Shown here one piece after another: positions 8,935-16,760 of a stretch of DNA of 64,000 nt. Origin of the DNA: Prochlorococcus sp. AG-347-O22 (GTDB lineage: Bacteria; Cyanobacteriota; Cyanobacteriia; PCC-6307; Cyanobiaceae); contig QCCX01000006.1 in assembly GCA_003278845.1 (NCBI GenBank), forward strand, positions 1-64,000, given 5' to 3'. The notes below the pieces were generated by a model, which saw only the letters and a list, made by a program, of their open reading frames with translations, made no database searches and was not told where the DNA came from. The translations under genes were made by a program, and so were the position numbers. Positions within the stretch are counted from its first letter, which is position 1. Each line of letters begins with the position of its first letter.

Positions 8935-9705
8935 ATGAAAGAAATTGGAGAGATAAAATCAAATATATATAAAATAGCTGCTGTTACAGATAGAGGTCAA
9001 AGATTAAATAAATTAATTTCTCCTATGTATGAGGAAAAATCTAATGAAATGGATGAATTGATTGATGCTCTTAAAGACTTTAGTTTTGAAATATCAGAAA
9101 AATTATTGTCTGGTGAGTGGGAATTGATTTTTTCTAATGTTGAATTATTTCGAAGTTCTCCTTTCTTCCTTGCTATTGAAAAGGCATTAAATGATGAATT
9201 TAAAAGTAATCTTTTTTTTAAATTACATCAATTGCAAGTAGGATCGTTTGGCATATCAACTATTGGGAGAATTGCTCAAAAGATTGATTTTGAAAAAAAA
9301 GATTTTATATCTACTTTTGACACTACAATATTTGGGCTCACAACAATTCCTATCTTAGGTTGGTTCAAACTATTGCCTACTTTTGGAGGAAGAGTAATAA
9401 CTCTAGCAAATGATTTAGTTTTAAGAAATAATTTACTTGATATGAACTTACAAAAGACAAAAGTTTCCAAAGTTGATGGACTTAATAAAATTCCATTATT
9501 TAGTGAATTACTTATGGATAGATGGTATCCAGTTAAAGAGGTATGGAATAAGTTACCTTGGAATAAAGAATCGCCAAATTGCCAGGTTAAAATTGTATAT
9601 TTAGACGATGAAATGAGAATTATGCAGGATATGTATGGGTCTATTTTTATTTATATAAGGCCTTCAATTTCCTTGTTGAATTCAAATAAAATCTCTAATA
9701 ATTAA
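8935..9705 (+). CDS. PAP/fibrillin family protein
   Basis: LLSGEWELIFSNVELFRSSPFF; C-terminal YLDDEMRIMQDMYGSIFIYIR. Confidence 0.75.
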   Translation: MKEIGEIKSNIYKIAAVTDRGQRLNKLISPMYEEKSNEMDELIDALKDFSFEISEKLLSGEWELIFSNVELFRSSPFFLAIEKALNDEFKSNLFFKLHQLQVGSFGISTIGRIAQKIDFEKKDFISTFDTTIFGLTTIPILGWFKLLPTFGGRVITLANDLVLRNNLLDMNLQKTKVSKVDGLNKIPLFSELLMDRWYPVKEVWNKLPWNKESPNCQVKIVYLDDEMRIMQDMYGSIFIYIRPSISLLNSNKISNN

Positions 9706-9836
9706 TTAAAACACTGAATAATAATTTTGTAATTTATAGAAAAAACCATTAAAAATTTATTTTAAAGATTAATTAATAAAAACATCTCACATCTTAAATA
9801 CAAATAGGTTATGTTCATAATGAACATTTTTTTACT

Positions 9837-10151
9837 ATGCTTAGAAATCAAGAAAAAAATTCAGTTGTTAGAGGAATATTCCTAATAGGAGGTTGGGGCT
9901 TAGGTCTAGACAGATTCTACGAAGGGGATAAAAAAGGTGGCATTTTATCAATCATTGGTTGGAGTATTACATTTTTTAGCTTTATATTTCTTAAATGTTC
10001 AGGTTATGAATATGTTGAGAGTGTGAAAAATTATTCAAATTATTCCCCTAACCCTTTAATAGTTTTACCTTTACTGGCAGGAGCATATGGTGGCTTTCTA
10101 ATAATTAAGAAGGCATTTAGATTAGCAAAACAATTTGAGAATGCTGAATAA
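9837..10151 (+). CDS. TM2-domain-like membrane protein
   Basis: GIFLIGGWGLGLDRFYEGDKKGGILSIIGW. Confidence 0.6.
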   Translation: MLRNQEKNSVVRGIFLIGGWGLGLDRFYEGDKKGGILSIIGWSITFFSFIFLKCSGYEYVESVKNYSNYSPNPLIVLPLLAGAYGGFLIIKKAFRLAKQFENAE

Positions 10152-10426
10152 TACTACCAGCAGTTAAATTCAAGATAATAATCCTGATCCTTTCAAATAA
10201 AATTTAAATAAAAGAATCACTAAAAGGTTTACTATTGCTAAGGCTACTAAACCATTTCTGTTTTTTACATCTAATTTTTTGACTAAATTAGAAAGATAAA
10301 CTACTGGATTTTCTGGCTCTTTATTATCCAAATTTTTTTAAATATTAATTTGACAAGAAAATATCACAGTTTCATTTGAAGAATCAAAATTGTAAAGATG
10401 AATATCCAAAAAGCAATAGATAAATT

Positions 10427-10801
10427 TTAACCCATAATTCCTGCATTTCTTAAAAACGCTTTACCCATATTGCCAATTACAAAAAATAGGGACAGATTAA
10501 TTAAAAGGACTATTAATAATGCCAACATTTTATAGTTTGGATTAGTTGAAATGCCATCAAATCCATTATTAAGAAATCTTTTAAAAAGTGATTTGTCAAT
10601 TTTTAGTTTTTGTTGCTCAGAATCAAGTTTTACTTTTTCTTCTGAAGAATCTTGATTACTTGCTTTCTCTAGAAATTCTGTAAATGCCTTAACATTTTCT
10701 TCTTTTTTATTCCCCTCATTAAGATCTTTATTGTCTTCATTCAAATTGGGGGACGATTCGATTGAATTATTTTCCTCAGGATTAAGTTTTGAATCTTCCA
10801 A
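10427..10801 (-). CDS. Hypothetical acidic protein with C-terminal TM
   Basis: ORF track. Confidence 0.55.
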   Translation of the reverse strand: MEDSKLNPEENNSIESSPNLNEDNKDLNEGNKKEENVKAFTEFLEKASNQDSSEEKVKLDSEQQKLKIDKSLFKRFLNNGFDGISTNPNYKMLALLIVLLINLSLFFVIGNMGKAFLRNAGIMG

Positions 10802-10837
10802 ATTAATAGTAAATGCTAGGAGTATATTACACCATAA

Positions 10838-10874
10838 AAAAAACCCACTCGATCAATTGAAGAGAGGGTTAGCT
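10838..10874 (-). terminator. Rho-independent terminator on the minus strand
   Basis: Minus strand AACCCtCTCttcaattgatcGAGtGGGTT followed by a T-run; no minus-strand gene immediately upstream. Confidence 0.6.
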
Positions 10875-10980
10875 AAGGTTAAAGTTCTTAATTTGATAAT
10901 AATTTATTTTAATTAAATTTGCGGTTGTAGCGTAATGAAGTTTTAAATTAGATTATATTCAAGGTGATATTTTCTTACAT

Positions 10981-11187
10981 ATGTTAGATGCAAATACTAA
11001 AAAAGCATGTAAAGATGATCCCTCAATAAGAGATATTAAAATTAGAAATATAGAACATGCTATTGAACAAGCAGAATTGATGATAAAAGAATCAAAAATG
11101 AGCCAAGAAGAATTAATCTTTTTAAAAAGAAAAATATCGGACTCAAGACAAGATTTAGAGATACTTTATTTAATGAAAATTCAATGA
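10981..11187 (+). CDS. Hypothetical protein
   Basis: ORF track. Confidence 0.45.
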   Translation: MLDANTKKACKDDPSIRDIKIRNIEHAIEQAELMIKESKMSQEELIFLKRKISDSRQDLEILYLMKIQ

Positions 11188-11302
11188 ATATAAATTTGTT
11201 AATCTTTAAAAGGATTGAATTTATACAAAGAAAATTAATTTGTATATTTGAAGACTTATAAAGTTTAAAGGGAATGTAATTATTTGTATAAAGGTTCAAG
11301 TT

Positions 11303-11404
11303 ATGTCTAAAAATAATCTATATATACCTTTAAAGGTTGTTCCATACATCTTCATTTCAATTACTGCCATAGCAATAACAGCAGCTACATATGTAATTAC
11401 TTAG
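11303..11404 (+). CDS. Small hydrophobic protein, 33 aa
   Basis: Manual translation MSKNNLYIPLKVVPYIFISITAIAITAATYVIT. Confidence 0.35.
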   Translation: MSKNNLYIPLKVVPYIFISITAIAITAATYVIT

Positions 11405-11468
11405 TTCTAAAAGCTATGTAATGTTTTTAGATATTAAGTGAATTAAAATATTTGTAATAACTAATTGT

Positions 11469-11711
11469 ATGAATAAATTCAAAATAGCAATTTTTACAAT
11501 ATCAATAATCATATTTTCCCTAATTGGGATTAAAAAATTAATTTATATAAATCAAGTTAAAGATATAAAAAATAAAGAAGAATCATTCTTAAATGAATCT
11601 ATACGTGTTTTAAATGAATGTTTCGATCTAGAAAATAAAAATAAAAGAACTCTTAATAAATCAATTGAATTAATTGAGTATTGCTTAGAGGAATATGGAT
11701 ATAAAAACTGA
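11469..11711 (+). CDS. Hypothetical membrane-anchored protein
   Basis: ORF track. Confidence 0.4.
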   Translation: MNKFKIAIFTISIIIFSLIGIKKLIYINQVKDIKNKEESFLNESIRVLNECFDLENKNKRTLNKSIELIEYCLEEYGYKN

Positions 11712-11838
11712 TTTCAAAACTTGAATGATGAATTTCCTTAATACTCCACTAATATGCAAAAAAATTTTCTCATCAATAATCTTGTTATGTTCCATAATTT
11801 TTTATTAATAATATTTTCCCAAATTAAATTTTTTTAAA

Positions 11839-12246
11839 ATGACTAAAGTGAAATGTTCTTATTTAGGAAATTTAAATTGTGAGGCTATTCATCTACAATC
11901 TGGAAGTCTTATAAGAACGGATGCCCCTTTAGATCATTGTGGTAAAGGTGAAAGTTTTTCCCCAACTGATTTATTAGCAACATCTCTAGGTACTTGTCTG
12001 CTAACCATTATGGCAATCAAAGCTAAATCGAAAGGATTTGATTTGAAGGGTATATATTTAAATATTGAAAAACTAATGACACAAAATAGCGAAAGGAAAA
12101 TAAAAAATCTAATAATAGATATTTTTATACCAGAGAGCACTTCTTATGAAACTATTGATTTTTTAAAAAAAGCTTCCAAAGAATGTCCAGTTACAAGAAA
12201 CTTATCTCAAGAAATAGATATTAAAATTAGTTGGCATCATGAATAA
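11839..12246 (+). CDS. OsmC/Ohr family protein
   Basis: SPTDLLATSLGTCLLTIMAIKAKSKG and CPVTRNLSQEIDIKISW. Confidence 0.85.
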   Translation: MTKVKCSYLGNLNCEAIHLQSGSLIRTDAPLDHCGKGESFSPTDLLATSLGTCLLTIMAIKAKSKGFDLKGIYLNIEKLMTQNSERKIKNLIIDIFIPESTSYETIDFLKKASKECPVTRNLSQEIDIKISWHHE

Positions 12247-12276
12247 ACCTCAAACATCGTAATTACATAAAAAATA

Positions 12277-12402
12277 ATGAAATACTTTATTGGAATAGTC
12301 ATTCTTTTATTTGGAATGTATATAATTACAGACTTGGCATTAAAGACTAGGTATACAAGAAAAAGACTTACAAAAGGAAAAAATAAATCTTATAAATTTT
12401 AA
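12277..12402 (+). CDS. Small single-TM protein, 41 aa
   Basis: Manual translation MKYFIGIVILLFGMYIITDLALKTRYTRKRLTKGKNKSYKF. Confidence 0.35.
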   Translation: MKYFIGIVILLFGMYIITDLALKTRYTRKRLTKGKNKSYKF

Positions 12403-12461
12403 TATTGCAGATTAAGGAAATAGATTTATTTATGTAATAAGAATTACGGCATTTTTTTGTT

Positions 12462-12746
12462 TTATTTTTGCACTATTTTTTGGTCAATCAGGCTAATCAA
12501 AGGGATCATGAAATTCACATTTATTCCAACAGTGCACCATGTATAAATAATAAGAAAAAATATTTTTAAAAATAAATTAGGTGGTAAGGTTAAAAATATA
12601 TTGAAAAACCCTCCAATAAATAATACCAATATTCCAATTTGAAAAAGACCTTTTATTATCCATTTAAATCCATTTTTTTTAATATTTATATAAAACCATA
12701 AAAAAACAAAACTAAATAACAAAAAATATATAAAATTTATGATCAT
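12462..12746 (-). CDS. Hypothetical integral membrane protein
   Basis: ORF track; three hydrophobic segments; Fur/Zur-type palindrome about 45 bp upstream. Confidence 0.5.
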   Translation of the reverse strand: MIINFIYFLLFSFVFLWFYINIKKNGFKWIIKGLFQIGILVLFIGGFFNIFLTLPPNLFLKIFFLIIYTWCTVGINVNFMIPLISLIDQKIVQK

Positions 12747-12790
12747 CTTTTTAGAGAAAATCTAATAAATTTGCCATCATCAAGGCATGA

Positions 12791-12802
12791 TGATAATTAT
12801 CA
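12791..12802. promoter_or_regulatory. Zur/Fur-type palindrome TGATAATTATCA
   Basis: Perfect 12-bp palindrome upstream of 12462..12746(-). Confidence 0.5.
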
Positions 12803-12886
12803 CTTTTATATCTGCTAATTTTTATGAAAAGAGGAAAAAGTTATACAAAAATCAATAAAAACAAATTATTTTTTTAACTTTTTATC

Positions 12887-13270
12887 TTAAAACATTTTCG
12901 ATTTTAGTAAATCAACTCTTTTTTGATTCACTCCCAAATCACTTTCTCCAACTCTTGATTCTGATCTTATTGATAAGATGTTTGATTCAGGCAGAAAGGA
13001 TACTTCTAAGTCGTCAACGTACTTCATCCATTTACTAGTTGCCTCAGCATGAAGATAGTCGCCATCAATTTCCACAATTTCAGTTCTTTGAGTGTTTTCG
13101 ATTAATGTTTTAATCTCTTCAAAAGGTTTCTCAATATTGTTAACCTCCCATTCTTCTCGTACACAATGAGCAATCTCAACACAAGGTTTCAGTTCTACAT
13201 GTGAAGCAAATGATGAAGAAGGGAATAAAAAGGTTGAACAAATTAAAAACACTAAAAAAAGTATTTTCAT
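12887..13270 (-). CDS. DUF1499 secreted protein
   Basis: Signal peptide; HAEATSKWMKYVDDLEVSF...SRVGESDLGVNQKRVDLL. Confidence 0.75.
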   Translation of the reverse strand: MKILFLVFLICSTFLFPSSSFASHVELKPCVEIAHCVREEWEVNNIEKPFEEIKTLIENTQRTEIVEIDGDYLHAEATSKWMKYVDDLEVSFLPESNILSIRSESRVGESDLGVNQKRVDLLKSKMF

Positions 13271-13399
13271 TTACAGAGGAATTTAACAACATACAATCTA
13301 ACGAATCAAATTACTTATTTAGAATGACGCCTCTCATTATTTTTGAATAAATCATATATTTTTTTTATATTCAGAATTTAATATATCTCTCTAATAATC

Positions 13400-13500
13400 A
13401 AAAAAAAAGACCCCTCAGAGAGAGATCTTTTTAAAATTGATTTATATCAAGTGTTTCCTTGTTTCCACTGAAATAAATCAATTCCTCCTACACACAATGT
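13400..13500 (-). ncRNA. Candidate Yfr2-family-like sRNA with terminator
   Basis: Minus strand: 10-bp stem ATTGATTTAT/ATAAATCAAT enclosing two GGAAACA motifs (13452..13458 and 13460..13466), then GC-containing hairpin 13406..13430 and a T-run. Confidence 0.65.
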
Positions 13501-13569
13501 TAATATCACATTAAAATTTAAAAAATGTAATACCTAATAGACCTCTATCTTGACTGTCACATCGCAAAA

Positions 13570-13660
13570 ATTAAAAAAAGTACTCAATCATTGCGGTCGA
13601 GTACTTTTAAAATATCAGAAAAAGTGTGTGAGGAGTTTCTGATGTATTTAATTTACTCCG
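13570..13660 (-). ncRNA. Candidate sRNA with Yfr1 core motif ACTCCTCACACACT in a hairpin loop, followed by terminator
   Basis: Stem ATCAGAAA/TTTCTGAT (13614..13621 / 13636..13643); terminator stem AGTACTC/GAGTACT (13579..13605) followed on the minus strand by a T-run; 14 nt identical to the Yfr1 locus at 47751..47764. Confidence 0.55.
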
Positions 13661-13971
13661 TAGGTAATTTAAAAGGCTACAGTATAAATTACTAATTATT
13701 TATGACTTTCAGAAAAATTGGGCGTTGATGAAAAAAATAATCAAAAACATGGAATATTCATGAAAAGCATTTACAAAAAAATCATTTTTATTATTTCGTC
13801 AATTGCTCTTTTTTCAGTAATAGTGGGTGTTGTCAAATATTCGCTTACATATATTGAAAATAATCCAGAAAAATACTTACCTACACAAAAGTAAAAGAAA
13901 AATTAAGTATAAATTCACTTCAAAAAATCTATAAAGTGTCTTAAAGATGTTCTACATAGACAGCTTGAGTC

Positions 13972-14115
13972 ATGAAAATCAAAAATACTTCAGTTCTTGA
14001 TCAGAATAATATTTATTTAAGTCAATTCAAAAATAAGCATAAATATCAAATACTTGAGAATTACTGGAAGAAAAGGAAGAAAGAATGTGAAAAAAATCTT
14101 TCAAAATTTTGCTAA
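13972..14115 (+). CDS. Hypothetical 47-aa basic protein
   Basis: Manual translation MKIKNTSVLDQNNIYLSQFKNKHKYQILENYWKKRKKECEKNLSKFC. Confidence 0.35.
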   Translation: MKIKNTSVLDQNNIYLSQFKNKHKYQILENYWKKRKKECEKNLSKFC

Positions 14116-14124
14116 ACGATAATT

Positions 14125-14373
14125 ATGAATTTTATATTTTCTTTTTTATTAGCATCTGTGATGTGGGTACAAGTTCCACAATGGGAAGCTGACTGGTCAA
14201 AATGTGCTGTAGATGTTCCCGATTCATCATGTCACTGGTACGTAGCTGCTCCTGATAATACGTTTGGGGAAGGATTTAATTGGGAAAACGCTCCTTGGTT
14301 TGATGCTAATGGATTACAGGATGTAGCTAAAATTGAGAAAAAATCTGTAGTAGAAAAACTTCAAAATAACTAA
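14125..14373 (+). CDS. Hypothetical small secreted Trp-rich protein
   Basis: ORF track; MWVQVPQWEADWSKC...SSCHWYV. Confidence 0.5.
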   Translation: MNFIFSFLLASVMWVQVPQWEADWSKCAVDVPDSSCHWYVAAPDNTFGEGFNWENAPWFDANGLQDVAKIEKKSVVEKLQNN

Positions 14374-14456
14374 AGTTTCTATTTCATCAATTAACTTCTA
14401 AAAGTATTTAAATCTAGTTACCTATTAGTTAACTTTTGAATGATAAAAAAATTTTA

Positions 14457-14603
14457 ATGCGTTTTAAAGTAAGTCTCAAAAAAAATGGAAAGGAATTTGA
14501 TGAGGTTGTTATAGCTAATAATAAAAAAGAGGCTATGGAAGTAGCTTTAAAAAACAATCCAGAAGCTCAAGCATTAAACTCTGACTGGACGTTTAAGATT
14601 TAA
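14457..14603 (+). CDS. Hypothetical 48-aa protein
   Basis: Manual translation MRFKVSLKKNGKEFDEVVIANNKKEAMEVALKNNPEAQALNSDWTFKI. Confidence 0.45.
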   Translation: MRFKVSLKKNGKEFDEVVIANNKKEAMEVALKNNPEAQALNSDWTFKI

Positions 14604-14606
14604 TTA

Positions 14607-15389
14607 TTAGCGAAGCTTAGGAATCAAAAGAGATGCCACACAAATAACACTTATTGCAGGCCCTGGAGACAAGTTAAAAACTAAAGAAAGTACAAAACCT
14701 AGAAGTGATATACATAATCCAAAAAATGATGACCTCATCATTGCAATTCTCAAACTATGAGCCTTATTTAGCCCTAACAGAGTTGGGGTAGAAAGAAGCG
14801 CAATTACTAGAATTACTCCCACTGCTGACATTGAACTAACAATTACTAATGCTGTTGTAAAACTAAGAGCAAGATTTAATAAAGAAACATTTATCCCACT
14901 GGCAGATGCACCTTCTGGATCCAGTCCAACATAAACAACCTTTTCATATCCAAAAGTTATCAAGATCATAAATACTAAAAATGCAATTATTGTTCTAAGT
15001 AAATCTCCAAAATTTGCTGTCAACAAATCGCCAAATAATACTGCCTCCAAATCAATCCTTATTCCGAGTAGAGGAATAATAAGGACTCCAAACCCAAGCA
15101 TTCCAGCGAGAATAGTGTTCATAACTGCTTCATAATTTTCACTTTTTCTATTAGTTAAACTTTCCGCAATTACGGAGCCTAAAAGACCACTTATAACACC
15201 ACCAATTGAGGGGTGAATTCCAAGCGCTAATGCGAGAGCTAGTCCAGGCAAAACACAATGAGAGATTAAATTAACTTGTAATAATCTCTTGTGAGTAATT
15301 AATACAGTTCCCATTGCTGGACATAAGATCCCTGAAAAAATAGTTATTATTAAAGGAACAAGCCACCAGTTGTTATTTATAAAAGACAT
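14607..15389 (-). CDS. znuB: Zn/Mn-type metal ABC transporter permease
   Basis: ABC-3 permease family layout (SHCVLPGLALA, VGLDPEGASASGINV, SSMSAVGVILVIALLSTP). Confidence 0.9.
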   Translation of the reverse strand: MSFINNNWWLVPLIITIFSGILCPAMGTVLITHKRLLQVNLISHCVLPGLALALALGIHPSIGGVISGLLGSVIAESLTNRKSENYEAVMNTILAGMLGFGVLIIPLLGIRIDLEAVLFGDLLTANFGDLLRTIIAFLVFMILITFGYEKVVYVGLDPEGASASGINVSLLNLALSFTTALVIVSSMSAVGVILVIALLSTPTLLGLNKAHSLRIAMMRSSFFGLCISLLGFVLSLVFNLSPGPAISVICVASLLIPKLR

Positions 15390-15406
15390 TATTCGAATGA
15401 TTCGGT

Positions 15407-15841
15407 ATGATCAAAAATACGGGACAAAAAAAGATTTCGAAAACAATGGTAACTAAGTCTGACATTACCAAAAGACAAGAACAACTTCTTGAAGAACTGA
15501 ATAATTGTGATGATGAATTGAGCGGACAAGAATTGCATAGGCAGCTGATGGCTAAGGGTAAATCTATGGGTTTGACAACGGTTTATAGAAATCTGCAAAT
15601 CTTGATAAAACATGGCTTGATTCGTTCTAGACATCTCCCAAATGGAGAAGTTCTTTATACTCCTGTTGATAGAGATATTCATCATTTGACCTGCGTTCAA
15701 TGCGGAGAGACTTCGAAAATGGAAGGTTGTCCTGTTAAAGATATTCATACTCCTAAAAAAAATCCCAAAAAGTTTCAACTTTTGTTTCATACACTCGAAT
15801 ATTTTGGTCTTTGCCAAAACTGTTACCAAGCTCAAAGTTAA
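15407..15841 (+). CDS. zur: Fur-family regulator, probable Zur (start may be the ATG at 15449)
   Basis: GLTTVYRNLQIL, HHLTCVQCGETSKMEGCPV, YFGLCQNC; embedded in the znu cluster. Confidence 0.85.
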   Translation: MIKNTGQKKISKTMVTKSDITKRQEQLLEELNNCDDELSGQELHRQLMAKGKSMGLTTVYRNLQILIKHGLIRSRHLPNGEVLYTPVDRDIHHLTCVQCGETSKMEGCPVKDIHTPKKNPKKFQLLFHTLEYFGLCQNCYQAQS

Positions 15842-15854
15842 AGCGGAACATTTT

Positions 15855-16625
15855 CTAATTAAGAGAATTATTTTCATTTAGAGCGCTTATGTTGATATCG
15901 TTTAATTTATCTTTTATTGAATCAGGGCTACCAACTGCTAAAACAGTTTTATCGAGAACTATTACTTGATCGTATTTATTAAGTGACTCACCCCAATCAT
16001 GGCTACTTACAACCAAAGAAAGACCTACATCCGCAAGTTGACGTACAATTTTTAGGAAATCCTCTTTTGCTGGAGGATCCAGAGCAGCACATGGTTCATC
16101 AAGAAGAAAGATTTTTGCAGGGGACATAAGAGTCTTTGCCAAAAGAGCTCTTTGCTGTTGTCCTCCTGAAAGAGAATCGAGTCTTCTATTAGCCAAATTT
16201 GCAATACCTACTCTTTGCATAGTCGCCTCTAATTCACAACATTTGTTAATCCAAGCATTAGGATTTGCAAGAAGAGCTTTGATTTGAAAAGGAGTATTAC
16301 TTTTAGATTTTGAATACTTTATTTGCCCGAGAGATACCAATTTTTCTACTGTAATTGGAAACTTCCAATTCATGGAACTTCTTTGAGGCATAAGAGCGAT
16401 AAGGGATCTAGATCTATTTAAATTCTCACCATCAATTTTTATTTCTCCTTTATCTGGAGCATTCTGTCCTTGCAATATTTTTAATAAAGTAGATTTACCC
16501 GCGCCGTTTGGACCAACTAGCGCTGTTAGAGTTCCGGGTTTAATTTCAACTGATACCTTATTTAAAGCTGGCTTACTTTGTTTAGTGTATGAATAGGATA
16601 AATTTTCAGCGACTAAAGTAGCCAT
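15855..16625 (-). CDS. znuC: Zn/Mn-type metal ABC transporter ATP-binding protein
   Basis: GPNGAGKSTLLK, LSGGQQQRALLAKTL, FLLDEPCAALD. Confidence 0.92.
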   Translation of the reverse strand: MATLVAENLSYSYTKQSKPALNKVSVEIKPGTLTALVGPNGAGKSTLLKILQGQNAPDKGEIKIDGENLNRSRSLIALMPQRSSMNWKFPITVEKLVSLGQIKYSKSKSNTPFQIKALLANPNAWINKCCELEATMQRVGIANLANRRLDSLSGGQQQRALLAKTLMSPAKIFLLDEPCAALDPPAKEDFLKIVRQLADVGLSLVVSSHDWGESLNKYDQVIVLDKTVLAVGSPDSIKDKLNDINISALNENNSLN

Positions 16626-16722
16626 TAATTAATATTTTAAAAAGTCACTCAATAAGCTTACCAATAATACAAGCTTCGTATTATATTCATAACATTTGAT
16701 ACCTTTGGTTGTCAGCAAAAAC

Positions 16723-16740
16723 GAAAATGATTATCATTTT
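16723..16740. promoter_or_regulatory. Zur-type box GAAAATGATTATCATTTT in the znuC-znuA divergent intergenic region
   Basis: Palindrome between divergent znuC and znuA. Confidence 0.7.
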
Positions 16741-16760
16741 TAGGTATCTCAAATTTTTTT

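Noticed and set aside
11060-11299. 79-aa minus-strand ORF
   Set aside because: Overlaps plus-strand ORF 10981..11187; hydrophobic AT-rich low-complexity translation typical of spurious ORFs
15389-15877. 162-aa minus-strand ORF opposite zur
   Set aside because: Overlaps a clear Fur-family gene on the other strand; translation shows no family signature; shadow ORF
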